From assembly GCA_032622095.1 (NCBI GenBank), contig CP136064.1:173176310-173240309 (forward strand): a stretch of DNA of 64,000 nt, written 5' to 3'. Every line of letters starts with the position of its first letter. The first letter of the stretch is position 1. The position numbers were made by a program, and so were the translations under genes. This document shows positions 1 through 12,895 of this stretch, one piece after another. The notes beneath the pieces are model-generated. The model did not search any database. It was not told the origin of the DNA and saw only the letters and a list, made by a program, of their open reading frames with translations. The DNA comes from Siphonodentalium dalli (lineage: Eukaryota > Mollusca > Scaphopoda > Gadilida > Siphonodentaliidae).

Positions 1-739
1 TTAGGGTGATAGAAAAGGGTATAGGATGATACGATCGTCTAATGTACTAGTATTGTTCACTTGCATTTTTTGATTTCGTGACAAATCGAAATTCTCTGGA
101 AAACAAGGCTTTGTTTACTTATTCATCTCGTTGCTTTGACATTTAACGGACCTCTGATATATGCATGTTTGGTATCATCATATATATTTGGGAAAGGCTG
201 CCCTCTATATGTACAGATATACACAAAGCTTCCATTTAACGTGAGGAAATATAAAAAAAATTATGGAATAAATCGGTTTACTTTCACAATTGTATAACAT
301 ATTGTTAGTTATTTGGGGATTTTAGGTGAGCGGGTCTACAACGTTATTAAAGACCGATATAGAATGATATATAGACTGGATTCGACGTATATTAAATTTG
401 GATTACCGGTCCCTTTTGTTGATATTTCCCCAACTGATACCTCAGGATTTCATAATGATGGAAATTTCAATCTGACGCCCCCTATACGGTTGGATAATAC
501 GCGAGATCACCGAATCACGACCGTATTGGATTTATCCAAACCCGTTCCGTGGTTTCAGATATGCATCCAGTCCCGGTTCCTTGGTTTTAGTGTTACAGCT
601 AGGTCAAAGTTCTGGAGAAGCATATCCATTTATGGAGGTTTTGAATATTCATGACTTCCTTACATGGAAATGCTACTCCAGAACTATGTAGCACTGGTTG
701 GTCATATATGGCCGCGTGTCAGTGACGGCCGACTAGCTC
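1..739. other. No recognised gene or repeat
   Basis: AT-rich sequence. A 113-codon open frame at 313-654 on the plus strand has no motif I recognise, no hydrophobic segment and no convincing splice context, so I do not call it a gene. Confidence 0.4.
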
Positions 740-749
740 CTCCCATATT

Positions 750-880
750 AAAGATGCATAATCCGAATTAACGCTCCTAAGTTACTATATCTTTGGATTC
801 GGGGTAAAACAATATTTGAATCGAGTCGAGGAACCCACCCATCAAAGCTCAGAGCTATCAGATATCGATTTAAAAAATTA
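750..880 (-). repeat. Fragment of the long foldback family (one arm)
   Basis: This stretch matches one arm of the foldback elements at 11521-12468 and 40420-40890. It shares AAGATGCATAATCCGA, GAGTCGAGGAACCCAC and ATCAAAGCTCAGAG in the same order. Only a single arm is present, so it is a truncated copy. Confidence 0.6.
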
Positions 881-1008
881 TTTTTCACCACCTGGAATAT
901 TTGGCGACCTGGCAAATATTCGACGGATGCCGACAGACGTACTCTCGATATCAAATTGCGTTGTCAGAACAAACTGTTGATATATAAAACTTTTTGGGCA
1001 ATGTTGTA

Positions 1009-1300
1009 CCCATATAAAAATGTACCTGGGTAAATATTGGTGTTTACCTAGGTATACCCCGGTACATATAGGTTTTACCCTGGTTCCACCCAGGTAAATC
1101 AGGGATTTATATAGATTTACCCAGGTGTTTTCGATATATGTTAGGTATAAACCCCAGTTTACCCGGGTTTTTACGGATTTACACCCAGGTATTTACACCA
1201 GGTATTTACACCCAGGTATTTACACCAGGGTTTCGCCCAGGTATTTACTACAGTGTTCACCCGGATATATACACCTGTGGTATTTTGTTAAACTGTATAA
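1009..1300 (+). repeat. Degenerate TTTACCCAGGT repeat, related to 14495-15337
   Basis: Irregular repeats of TTTACCCAGGT / ATTTACACCAGGTA. Its left edge, CCCATATAAAAATGTACC followed by TGGGTAAA at about 1009-1036, is the reverse complement of the right edge of the array ending at 15337. The two are therefore likely ends of one element family. Confidence 0.55.
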
Positions 1301-1307
1301 TCTGCAT

Positions 1308-3140
1308 TGAAGTCACCTTATTAACCCTTTCTATATTACAGCACCATTGGCGTGTAGTTACCTTATTAACCATTCTATATTAAATCATTAATTGACAGGT
1401 AGTTAGTTACCTTATTAATCCTTTCTATACTAAGTAACATTGGTGAGTAGTTACATTATTAACCCTTTCTATATTAAAGCACCATTGATGTGAAGTTACC
1501 TTATTAACCCTTTCTTTATTAAAGCATCATTGACGCGTAGTTACCTTATTAACCCTTTCTATATTAAAATATCATTGATGTGTAGTTACAATGTTAACCC
1601 TTTCTATAGTATAGCATCATTGACGGGTAGTTGGCTCCTTAACTCTGTATATATCAAAGTATCATTGTCGTATATAGTTACCTTATTAACCCTTTCTATA
1701 CTAAGTACCGTTGGCGTGTAGTTACCTTATTAACCCTTTCTATATTAAAGCATTAATTGACAGGTAGTTACCTTATTAACCCTTTCTATACTAAGTATCA
1801 TTGGTGAGTAGTTGCATTATTAACCCTTTCTATATTAAAGCGCCATTGGCGGGTAGTTACCTTATTAACCATTTATGTATTAAAGCATCATTGACGTGTA
1901 GTTACCTTATTATAACCCTCTCTATATTAAAGCATCATTATTGCTGGGTAGTTATCTTATTAACCCGTTCTATACTAAGTATCATTGGTGAGTAGTTACA
2001 GTATTAACCCTTTCTATATTAAAGCATCATTGACGTGAAGTTACCTTATTAACCATTTCTGTATTAAAGCAGCATTGACATGTAGTTACCTTATTAGCCC
2101 TTTCTTTATTAAAATATCATTGACGTGTAGTTACCATGTTAACCCTTTCTATATTAAAGCATCGTTGACGGGTAGTTGCCTAATTAACCCTCTATATACT
2201 AAAGTATCATTGTCGTGTAGTTACCTTACCAACCCTTTCTATACTAAGTATCATTGGCGTGTAGTTACCTTATTAACCTTTTCTATATTAAAGCATTAAT
2301 TGACAGGTAGTTACATTAAACAACCCTTTCTATACTAAGTATCATTGGTGAGTAGTTACATTATAAACCATTTCTATATTAAAGCGCCATTGGCGGGTAA
2401 TTACCTTATTAACCATTTTTGTATCAAAGCATCATTGACGTGCAGTTACCATATTATAACACTTTCTATATTAAAGCATCATTGACTGATAGTTACAATA
2501 TTAACCCTTTCTATATTAAAGCACCATTGGCGTGTAATTAGCTTATTAACCCTTTCTACGTTGAAGCAATAATTGACAGGCAGTTACCTTATTAACCCTT
2601 TTTATAATGAGTATCATTGGTGATTAGTTACATTATTAACCCTTTCTACAATAAAGCATCATTGACATGTAGTTATCATAGTAGCCAGTTATATATTAAA
2701 GCATCATGGACGGTAGTTACCATATTAACCCTTTCTATATTAAAGCACCATTGGCGTGTAATTACCATATTAACCCTTTCTATATTAAAACATCATTGAC
2801 GTGTAGTTACCCTATTAGCCCTTTCTATATTTAAGCATCATTGACGTGTAGAACTTTATCTTATTAACCCTTTCTTTATTAAAGCATCATTGACATGTAG
2901 TTACCTTAGTAACAATTTCTACACTAAAGCATTATTGACGGGTAGTTACCTTATTAACCCTTTCTATATTAAAGCATCATTGACAAGAAGTTATTAACCT
3001 TCTATAATAAGTATCATTGCCGTGTAGTTAGTTACCTTATAAAACCTTTCTATATTAAGACGTCGATCATTGACGGGTAGTTGTTACCTTATTAATCATT
3101 TATGTATTCAAGCATCATTGACGAGTAGTTACCTTATTAC
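1308..3140 (+). repeat. 45-bp minisatellite, about 40 copies
   Basis: A tandem array whose unit reads roughly AGTTACCTTATTAACCC, then TTTCTATATTAAAGCATC, then ATTGACGTGT. Copies differ by point changes and small indels, and the array ends abruptly near 3140. Short open frames inside are artefacts of the repeat. The segment TTAACCCTTTCTATACTAA is also the terminal motif of the piggyBac-like MITEs elsewhere in this window. Confidence 0.9.
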
Positions 3141-3848
3141 TTGAAGTTTATTATGACAGTATGACAATACACTACCCCGGACAAATGAAGCAATATCATA
3201 CTTTATCTAACAGCCTAGCTATAATTAGTGAACATTAAACTGACAAACAGACAATTTTCAGGGCCATTATTTAATTATATTAAAGGGATACAAAATAAAG
3301 AGATTTCTAATTATCAGTAAGAATTATTCTCTAAGTGATACTTATTATTTCAAATAAATGATTGCATATACTATAGTAGACCATATACCAACAGGAAAAT
3401 ATTAGTGAATACAATTATTGTGTTTCAAAATTCGTTTCGTTTCGTTTCTGCAGCCAAATTACAATCTTAACTTTTAGTTATCGTTCTTCAAAATGAAGCG
3501 CGGATTATTCCTTGTGGTATTTTGAGTTAATTTTGTCGCGAATCAACGCGGATTGACAGAAGGAAATGGTGTATTGGCTACAAACGGATAAACTGTGGAC
3601 TTATATATAAGATTCGCCGATTTCTCCCCATGGATGTGCGCAAATATCGAAAAAGACTGAATTTCATGTGACAAAAAATATTTCAATTCCCGGAACAGTA
3701 AGATTTAAGCTACGATAACGAAACGGATCAACTATAGTATTGAACAGTACCTCAGCTACCTGGCCATAACCAGAATATTTTCTCAAAATTGAATTTGTGG
3801 TACCGGTACAATCATGATGTAGTGCCAGTGGCCTGCTCATAATGCACC
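3141..3848. other. No recognised feature
   Basis: AT-rich sequence between the minisatellite and the LINE remnant. I see no open frame, repeat or splice-bounded exon. Confidence 0.4.
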
Positions 3849-4382
3849 TGTCCAGAAGAAGAAGAATTGAGAAGTTTGAAGATCATGGACTACGCAGACA
3901 CCATCTGGGACCCCTACCAACAAAATCACATCGACAAGTTGGAAAGAATCCAGCGTAGAGTAGCCCGTTTCATTAAAAGAGACTATAAGAGCAAAGAAGA
4001 TGGATATATGACCAAGATCCTCTACGAGCTAGATTTACCAACATTGCAGAAACGGCGGAAAATAAATCAGCTGGGATTCATGAGTAAGGTGGTGGGTGGA
4101 TTGGTCCCGGCTATACCACCTAATCAATACTTTACACCCGAAACAAGGCGTCTTAGATCGCAGAGCAAAGTTCTGACAGGCTACGTCACCAGCCAAATTC
4201 CTCGGCACCTAATTTAAAGGAACAACAGTCAGTGCTACGAGGCTATACCATACGTGTCAGCTCAGTTCGCTAATTCCACATTTGTTCGAACTATATGCGA
4301 CTGGAATCAGCTGGAGGAATCCTTAATCCTACAACAACAGCCTGTGGATTCCTTCAAGAGTGCGCTGAAGGAAAAGATCTGA
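3849..4382 (+). pseudogene. LINE (non-LTR retrotransposon) reverse-transcriptase C-terminus, dead
   Basis: The frame opens with Cys-Pro at 3849 and runs through DYADTIWDPYQQNHIDKLE and IQRRVARFI. This is the conserved tail after the polymerase domain in CR1/L2/Jockey-type LINE ORF2 proteins, where a cysteine-proline motif precedes EYA..VWDP and QRRAARF. A TAA interrupts the frame at about 4215, after which it continues as CDWNQLEESLILQQQPVDSF to TGA near 4382. The polymerase core is missing and the frame upstream of 3849 is closed at 3839, so this is a 5'-truncated, mutated copy. A short ATTCAG tandem near 4435-4450 may be the element's 3' tail. The exact clade is undecided. Confidence 0.75.
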
Positions 4383-4629
4383 GACTCTCTCGCCCGCTGC
4401 GAAATTACCATAATTGGGATCTGCAGCGTAACCATTCAGATTCAGATTGATCCATGATAGTAAGGGGTCAGTACATGTAGTAAGTACTGATAGTGATAAG
4501 CCTGCTGTACAATAATACTACTTTTGCTGTTTTACTGGTCTTAACTGAGTACTGTGTCAATGTGACATTGTTAATTCAGTTCCACTCTAATGTACATTAA
4601 CTGGCAATGATGCATCTGACGCTATTAAA

Positions 4630-4845
4630 GGCACCGGTAATCCCTAAATACCAGGAGGACGCGGCATAGAAACTTGGTACAACAGTTGTTACACGACAAA
4701 GAAAATTATCAACAAGCTTAGTGAGCGTCATCATCAAAATTGCAAATTAAAACACGGCAATGGTAAATTGGTAATCCCTACATACCAGGAGGACAAGGCA
4801 TTGAAACTTGGGACAACAGTTGTTACACGGCAAAGAAATTTAAAA
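4630..4845 (+). repeat. Tandem duplication, period about 130 bp
   Basis: Two diverged copies share GGTAATCCCTA, ATACCAGGAGGAC and ACAACAGTTGTTACACG, at about 4635-4705 and 4765-4840. No coding potential is seen. The rest of 4383-5149 holds nothing I recognise. Confidence 0.6.
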
Positions 4846-5149
4846 CACACTGTGCACAGATGAATGTTTATACATGTACTGTGCAGTCGAGATCACCTGG
4901 ACTACAAATATTTAAGGATTATACTATTTGATGAGTAGATGCGTGACTGATAAAAGAATTAGAGACTCCATATTTACTCGGAAGATAACAGTATACGATG
5001 CCATACAGTTGTTCCATAACACCTCAACCTTTGGTGGATATAACAGTATTAAAACTAATGAAAATGATGAAAGCCAGACTCAACATCAAGACAACATGTG
5101 CATGCATAAGTGACGGTTCAATGATTTTGACTCCATCAGATGATATTTA

Positions 5150-5527
5150 AGCGACACCAATTTTTAAGTCTGGTTTACGATGTGGGGAGAAAAAAAGTAG
5201 ATGCAGGAGGGAAAAAAATAAAAATAAAAAAGATTGTCCCCCCAATTTATATCAAGTAAATCGTGGAATTTTACATAAATTTTACAAAAATTGTGAAAAA
5301 ATGTTTTTGAATGAAATTCTGTTCAAACCAAACAAGACATATCTTGTCATGAAATACATGAAAATATGGATCTGTAAATGATCATAAGCAGAACCGGATG
5401 CGACAGCACATGAAAATCAGTACGCGTGTAAAATATTTTGGGACAAAAAAAGTTATTTTTTTTTTCATGAAATGGAAACAAAGTTGTAGGAGGTGTTCGT
5501 AAACCAGACTTAAAAATTGGTGTCGCC
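5150..5527. mobile_element. Harbinger-like MITE, copy A
   Basis: Terminal inverted repeats GCGACACCAATTTTTAAGTC and its complement bound a 378-bp element with no coding capacity. It is flanked by TTA on both sides (5147-5149 and 5528-5530), a 3-bp target duplication of the TWA type used by PIF/Harbinger transposons. A second copy in the opposite orientation is at 12498-12895. Confidence 0.8.
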
Positions 5528-5713
5528 TTAGGCTCATGTTAACACAGGATCACATATTCTCAAAATAATTGTCTCCCTCAAGTTGGCCTCAACCATACTA
5601 GTATTTATATTTGATAGAACCTCAGTGAGACCATGTTGAAAATTACCATCAATGCAGTTCCAGTGTTGACGCAACGCGGTCATGTTACTTCAAACCAGTT
5701 GCAATGTTCCTTA

Positions 5714-6402
5714 GGCCAAAGAAAAAAGATACTATGTTTCCGTACCCTAAAAATAACCCGCCGACCCTAAACTTTTTATTGATATTTTGAGAAAAAGTCA
5801 AAATTTTTGCAATTTTAATTTCCTGAGAGTGGATCTCCTGCCTGCTTTATGTCTTGTTTGGGACTTATGGAACACTATCAACAGACATGGTGGGTGTGTA
5901 TCTGTATATATACATGTAAAGAGGTTATCACTGCATATATTAGGGGTATACATGTACTAGTAGCTACTGTTTCCAAAAACCAGGCATGCTCGGTGGGTGT
6001 ACTGGCTACCCCCAGACAATGGGATGTAATCGTCACAATACATGTACGGTATAATGGCGGTATTATTGGTAAAATTCTTATAAAAAGTTAGTGACATCAA
6101 TTTTGTACCAAGTTTATAGCCAAATTTATGAAAATGTGGTATTAGATATAATAAAAAACATACGTAAGCATGAAGTAAGTTTGATTTTTTATCAATCTTA
6201 ATGTATATTTCCACTGTGTTGATCAAGTAATACTTTCCCCATGGCACGGGTTGGCATTTTATGTCACTTTGGTCGAGGTAGTTCAATATTTCTGCAGCTG
6301 GATAAAAAATATCAAAATAAAATAAAATAAAAAAAATTCCCTACCTACCTACTAGTACCCTAATTTTTTTTACCGGAAACATACAATCTTTTTTCTTTGG
6401 CC
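5714..6402. mobile_element. Harbinger-like MITE, GGCCAAAG termini
   Basis: The left end GGCCAAAGAAAAAAGAT and right end ATC(T)nCTTTGGCC are inverted repeats that continue into ATGTTTCCG / CGGAAACAT. TTA precedes the element at 5711-5713, and TTTA follows it. Short open frames inside do not look coding. The TTA duplication and GGCC ends fit a non-autonomous PIF/Harbinger element. Confidence 0.65.
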
Positions 6403-6440
6403 TTTAGCATGGTAATTCGTGAAAATAAATGTCAATGCAA

Positions 6441-7399
6441 CTTACTCTCAGGCTCCAAATAAAAGTGCAGGCCCAAATAATAGTGCGGGGGGGGGGGGGG
6501 GGGAAATTCCATTGAAAGTTAATAAAAGTACAGACCCAAATAATAGTGCAGGGGGAACTCTGAGCAAAACATCAACTGTGGTTAACCAAATAATTTTTAT
6601 AGCAGGTTCAGGTATACGAGTCAACATGTAGTACAGGTACATGTATGTATCATGTGGTGTTTTTTTGGTTTGCCACATACTTGAATATGTACTCTTGAGT
6701 GCCTAATGTACGATTATTAAAATCGAGGTAAAATTCCCACCTGTACGATCGTTATTTGGTCCTGTACGTTTATTAAATTAACCAAAAGAAATAATTCACC
6801 AATCTTAAATTGTGTTATTCATATAAGAAATGAACGGCGGTTTCAATGCGGTCATGGGGTTTTGACCGCGAGAAAATCAGCAAACTTCGGGGTTCATGCA
6901 GAGTTTGCTGATTTTTTTAACGCGGTCAAAACCCATGACCACGTTGAATCCGCCGTTTATTATTTATATTTATATACTTAAATTCATTATGAACTAGGAT
7001 TGTATGTCTTTCCCATTATTTATTCATCTATTTAAACAAACGCATGGAGTTCAGTTCAGACAGTTCGAATCCTTGTTTTTTGGAAAACCAAACATTTTGA
7101 GAATCCGTTCATGGAGAACGGAAGAAACGTAATTTCACAGTAAAGTATAAACATATGACAAAATGTCTTGTTTAGCTAGTAACTAATGTAGACGTGTTGA
7201 TCATTTTTACATCTGAATCATATAGAAATCTTGAATTTGTGCTGATTTAAATTTTCATAGCTTCAAAATATTAATAAACGTGCAGACCCAAATAAGCACT
7301 GTGCAGGGGGGGGGGGGGGGGGGGGGGGATTTCCCAAGAAAAATAATAAACGTGGATGCAGCTGGTGCATGCATATTTATTTGGAGCCCAAGAGTAAAG
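6441..7399. mobile_element. TIR element with an internal hairpin and G-runs
   Basis: The ends CTTACTCTCAGGCTCC AAATAAA (6441-6463) and TTTATTTGGAGCCCAAG AGTAAAG (7376-7399) are imperfect inverted repeats. Inside are two related segments containing CCCAAATAA, AGTGC and long poly-G runs (6485-6503 and 7303-7329), plus a hairpin with arms at about 6833-6886 and 6901-6957. No target duplication is clear and there is no coding sequence. Confidence 0.55.
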
Positions 7400-8501
7400 A
7401 GGTGGAGGTGAATGTTACATGTAAGTTGTTATTAACGAAATGGAACGATGCCTTTAATAGGTTCCACCAGCAATAAGTCGCGACTTCTTTATATTGGCCT
7501 CACAGATTGGTTTTTGTTGGCGTCATGCCTGTCGACCATTATGATGGCCACATATATTGTCATATAACAGCGATTTACGATCTGTCTTGTTGGCTCATAA
7601 TATAAATTAAGAAAGTGGCCTTGTGTTCGTTCCTTGCGTAAAAAAATATTTTTTAGTACAAACGTCCTCATTGATTGTGTCCCTCGACTCCTTGTGTAAT
7701 TGGTCAAGTAACTTACATGTATGTACATGTACAGACCACTCACAAATTTCTTAGAAAAGCGACCACATGTTCGAATCTACTTTGCGATTTTGGAGCAACG
7801 CATTTGTAAATGCGTTCATATTTTAACACATTTACCTTGATTTATTCACAAACAAATGTCTTGATGCAGGCCTTAAAATCCATCAGATTTTTGGCAATAA
7901 TCAAAATGTTAGTGTTTCACTTTCTACAGGGAATCAAGACTTTTTACTAGAATCAAAATGAGAATCATGATTCTCAGATTCTGATTATAAAACAATTAAT
8001 GTCAACAGTGTTTATTTATGTTTATTCCATTTTGAATGGAAAACTACATCATGAATGTCCGATTCCGAACATATACATGTATACACCAGGAGTGGGAAAA
8101 TAACACAGAATTATTCAGATGTGAATTTAAATTAAACAAAATTATAACTAAAATTGCAAAATACACTATCGTATCGTTATTTGGGTGTTCATACTAGTAT
8201 ACTTTTTCGGCGCAATGATCGGTAATTTCAATGCGACTGCGATTATTCCCAATGCAGTGCATTTAATTTAAATGCTGTCATTAAGGCATTTACAAAGTGG
8301 CGTGACACAATGCACCCTCAATGCATTTTAAATGCAACAACCGCATTTCATTGATCCACGTTGTAAAGGACATTTATTTTTAGAATACATGTATGTACGT
8401 GTATATAACCACAAGAATAAAGAACAAATCAACTGTTTTTATTACTTTGTAAACCTCTGATGTTTCCCATACAGTATACATTTGTATATTATAAACCATG
8501 T
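7400..8501. other. No recognised gene
   Basis: AT-rich sequence with scattered ACATGTA words and some AATGCATTT repeats near 8230-8350. I see no exon-like frame. Confidence 0.4.
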
Positions 8502-8722
8502 TACAGTAATTCTAGAGCTAATTAATCGACTCCTTAACTACAGCAGAATTATGGGTAACTTTTCAGGATTTAGTCCGAAATATGGCTTGTTGCCATTCAT
8601 CGGAAAGCTCTCACCGAGAGCTTTCCGATGAATGGCATCAACCCATATTTCCGACTAAATCCTGAAAAGTTACCCATAATTCTGCTGTAGTTAAGGAGTC
8701 GATTAATTAGAGCATTACTGTA
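8502..8722. mobile_element. 221-bp foldback element, intact copy
   Basis: A near-perfect palindrome. The left arm runs from TACAGTAATTCTAGAGC to GGAAAGCTCTC, and the right arm returns to GCATTACTGTA. The transcript of either strand would form a hairpin of about 105 bp. Other copies are at 10217-10385 (deleted) and 42558-42774 (hyper-mutated). Confidence 0.85.
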
Positions 8723-10216
8723 TATCCTCTATAACTGTTTATTCAACATCACGTGCTGCAATCCATAAATGCGGTTCAGATTTTGATGTCCGGTTCAACA
8801 TTATTATCATATGGCTTGATAGCAGAAATACTCAGTTTGGAATGTTATACCATACAAGTTTTACGAGTTGCTCTTGCTCAAGAATGGATAAATTTATAAA
8901 CCTGATTTTTGGCGCATTAGTTAGAATTATATTTTTGCACAAGAACACACCACAAATATCGAACTGGACATCAAAAGCAGAACCGGATTGTATCGATTGC
9001 ATAAACATAAGAAGTTGGTCACTGACCGACAATTGCTATTCTCTGGTGTGGTTTATAGGACTACCGTATGCAATGCCGACTTAAAAATAAAATTCACATA
9101 AACATCGCATGAAGCGGTCTATCCACAAACTCAGGTATTCGGTAATTCCAAATGTATGAACTATCACCATGATATCCCGGTATATCATTGTCAGGACTGT
9201 TTGTACAAAAGGTTGTTATTCTACTATGCATAATTTTGCTATATCATTGTACTCGGACTGTATTGCAATGTAATATATCAGTACATGTACCGGTATACTG
9301 GGTGCACATTATATACATGTAGGCCTACTTTCACTTTAGTACATGTATGTGTCATAAAAGACTCATGTTGTTAAATTGAAAAAAAACATGTGTGAAAACA
9401 GAGAGAATACACGTACATGTGCCGGTACTATATACCTCTTTGTGTGCTGTACTACCGGTACTATTCATGTACATGTACTACACTACAATAAGAGAAATTT
9501 TAATTGATTCTGCTGCCCTTGTGCCACAGGCCTCAAACACGCCAAACAAGTATCTGTAGCCAGGCCCACCAGTACCAGGCTACTAGTAAATGAAGTACTG
9601 AAAGTGTCACATCATTAATCGAGCCCAATCTTAGTTATACTAGTCTCTTGTGTAGTTTGGGTTACTATTAATAAGATATTTAATGAATGTTTGGAATGTA
9701 TGGTAGCATTCTTACCTGGATCAACATATGCCATGCACAACGCTGGTCATCATATCATCACCGCTGTTGGCAGTAAACCGCTCATCGGGCTATAACAGTT
9801 AGAGTTTTCCATACCAGGGCTAATCTAATCAGTTAAAATTAGTCATTTTAGAGGGAATACCAACCAGTGGAAGACGTACAAAAAGTCATGTATATTCAGA
9901 TATCAGTTTTCGAGAAAAAACCCATCTTAGTCGAGCGGACTTAGAATATCGGGGTAAACTTAAATTTCATTCAGCAACACTTTCACAGCAGAATATAAAA
10001 ATAGTACATTATAATCACTTACAGTACATGTACATGTAGCCCAAGTGCAGTGCTAGCCTATATTATATACTACCAAAACTTTTGGTCAGTTTCTCGATGA
10101 CTGACACTTGTAAACGCTTGAACGGGTATATAGTACATGTACATGTACATGTGTACCGTATGTGAATTAAAGATCTTATTAGTGACACAACAGGAGGCTA
10201 GACATACATTTGTAAC
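8723..10216. other. ACATGTA-rich stretch, no gene seen
   Basis: Many ACATGTACATGTA and ACCGGTA words but no regular tandem array. Overlapping frames on opposite strands at 8832-9084 are short and lack protein character. Confidence 0.4.
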
Positions 10217-10385
10217 TACAGTAATGCTCTAATTAATCGACTCCTTAACCACAGCAGAATTACGGGTATTAAACTCGGGGAGAGCTTTCCGATGAATGGC
10301 AACAAGCCATATATCCGACTAAATCCTGAAAGTTACACATAATTCTGCTGTGGTTAAGGGGTCGATTTCTTAGGGCACTACTGTA
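10217..10385. mobile_element. Foldback element, deleted copy
   Basis: Same family as 8502-8722. It starts TACAGTAATGCTC and ends CACTACTGTA. The left arm has lost the segment between GGGTA and GAGAGCTTTCCG, so the hairpin is asymmetric. Confidence 0.8.
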
Positions 10386-10807
10386 TCTGTTTTAGTGCAC
10401 ATCAAATGTATTTGTTGTCTTTCCTCTTCTAATTTGTCTTTGGTTGTGTTCGCCATTTCGATGGACAACTACATGTACTGACATCAAATGACTGAAATGA
10501 GTCAAAATTTAGCAGTGCAGCCAATTATATAGATAAACAGAATTAAATAGCATCCAAATTCCAAATGAGCATAAATGATAAAACAAACTTTATTGAGCAC
10601 TCTTTTAATACTAGTAATTACAGCTACAATGAAAGCACCTTATAAAAATTCTAAGTTTGGTAAAACTGTCTGTATACAAAGTTTATCTGGCCGTGATGAA
10701 TAAAACCTATAAATGGGATCATATACATGTATGTTAGATATCATTACATGATTATTTGAAAACACATATCCGTATGGAAAACAAACTATTTTACCACTGG
10801 CCAAGTG

Positions 10808-10922
10808 GTCCTGCTAATATGCTATGATGCTGGTGGTCCTGCTGAATTGCTATGATGCGGGTAGTGCAATTCATAGCAATTAAGCAGGACCCAACCGCAT
10901 CATAGCACATTAGCAGGAACAC
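10808..10922. repeat. Short palindrome
   Basis: Arms built from GTCCTGCTAATATGCTATGA and its complement pair around a centre near 10865. A second inner repeat of GAATTGCTATGATG strengthens the foldback. The flanks from 10386 to 11520 hold no other recognised feature. Confidence 0.65.
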
Positions 10923-11520
10923 TTGAACAGGGTATATTTACAGTGTCAAATCGAATGGGCATCTTTTAACAATATTTTTGAACAATTTCCTAGAAGTGTT
11001 CGAAAATTGAGAACTGAATTTATATTTTTTTTTATGAGGTTTCGATTGAAAAATTTCTAACTTAGCTCATCAGGATTAACATTGTCGCACAGCTATATTC
11101 TCTTTCCCAACAAAGTCTATAGAACATACATGTAAAATTACAGCTATGCTTTAATTAATCAACTCGCCTTATATTACTCGGGTATTACTGCAGTATTCAG
11201 GCGTGTTCATGCGATCAACCGCAGTCAGTTATACCGCCGCAGAATGTGGTCCACCTCACATTTGCAGTTAGGCTGTATTTTTCATGCGATGTTTATATGA
11301 ATTTTGTTTTAAAGTTGACATTGTAATCACACCAGAATTTTTTTTTATTGTTTCAAAATGTCTAGATAGAATTCAGAATTTTTGTGGTAAAAACAATTAA
11401 CTTGGTTATCACAGTTAACACACTGTGGTAAGATTACCAGCGGATACCGCATGTCAACAGGGACTGCATGCTCTAATTAATTATCAGGTTTAACATGTTT
11501 ATACTGGATACAGTTCATTT

Positions 11521-12468
11521 TAAAGGTACTCAATCCGGTTCGATGATACCCATATAATCAGATTCCAACATCATACATTTGTATTTAGAAAGGCTGCTTC
11601 AGTTACGTTATCAGAATTGATTAATTGCCCTAAAATAATGCTAACCACTGTCAACTAAAGTATACAATTGCCTGACATATGTTATTTATCAACATGTTGT
11701 TCTACAAAATTTGGCCTTATTATCAACAGAAAGCCTCTTGATTTTAGAGTTATCCATCTTCATCTGAAATTTGGTCCGAGACCGTGGGCCACTATTAATT
11801 CTTGATCGTGAAAAATAGTATATTTCAAAAATTGATATCTAATAACTCTGAGCTTTGATAGGTGGTGGGTTCCTCGACTCGTACCAAATATCTTTTACCC
11901 CCCAAGTCCAAATAAAGAGTAATGTGCGAGCATTAATTCAGGGGGCCCTTAATCAGATTATGCATCTTTAAATTCAAATACAGTTTAAAGATGCATAATC
12001 CGATTAAGTGCCCCTCATTTGCTATTTACATATACATGTATATGGAATCGGGGGGGGGGGGGGGGGTAAAAATATTTTAATCAAGTCGAGGGACCCACCT
12101 ACATGTATCAAAGCTCAGAGTTATTAGATATCAATTTTAGAAATTTTAATATTTATCACCATCGATACTTAATAGTGGCCCAGAAAAATTTGACGAGCCG
12201 ACGGTCTCAGACCAAATTGCGGATGAAGATGGATAACTCTAAAATGAAGAGGCTTTGTGTTGATAATAAGGTCAAACTTCGTCGAACAGCATGTTGATAA
12301 ATATAACGTATCAGGCGATTTTATACTATACATGTAGTTGACAGTGGTTAGCATTATTTTTGGGCAATTAATCGATTCTGATATTACTGAAGCAGCATTT
12401 CTAAAAAAAATGTTGTTGTTGGAATCTAATTATATGGGGACCATCGAATCTGATTGAGCACCTTTAAT
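11521..12468. mobile_element. 948-bp foldback element
   Basis: The left end TAAAGGTACTCAATC and the right end GATTGAGCACCTTTA begin two arms that match, with mismatches, to a centre near 11990. Paired landmarks are GGCTGCTTCAGT / ACTGAAGCAGC and AGTTATCCATCTTCATC / GATGAAGATGGATAACT. The right arm contains a poly-G run near 12050. No coding frame is preserved. Confidence 0.8.
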
Positions 12469-12497
12469 AGTTAGCTATATGAGTTATATACACATAA

Positions 12498-12895
12498 GGC
12501 GACACCAATTTTTAAGTCCGGTTTACGAACACCTCCTACAACTTTTTTTCCATTTCATGAAATTTTTTTTTACTTGTTTGTCCCAAATTTTTTTACACGC
12601 GTACTGATTTTCATGTGCTGTCGCATCCGGTTCTGCTTATGATCATTTGCAGATCCATATTTTCATGTATTTCATGACAAGAAATGTCTTGTTTGGTTCA
12701 GAATTTCATTCGAAAAGTTTTTTTTCACAATTTTTGTAAAATTTATGTAAAATTTCAAGATTTACTTGATATAAATTGGGGGGGGGGGGGGGGGACAATT
12801 TTTTTATATTTATTTTTTTCCCCTCCTGCATCTACTTTTTTTCTCCCCACTTCAGCCCACATGTTCGTAAACCAGACTTAAAAATTGGTGTCGCC
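12498..12895. mobile_element. Harbinger-like MITE, copy B
   Basis: The same element as 5150-5527 in reverse orientation. It starts GGCGACACCAATTTTTAAG and is flanked by TAA at 12495-12497 and 12896-12898. An internal poly-G run (about 12778-12794) sits where copy A has only a few C residues on the complementary strand. Confidence 0.8.

Noticed and set aside
1308-3140. Possible CRISPR-like array
   Set aside because: The units are contiguous with no unique spacers, and the context is an animal genome. It is a minisatellite.
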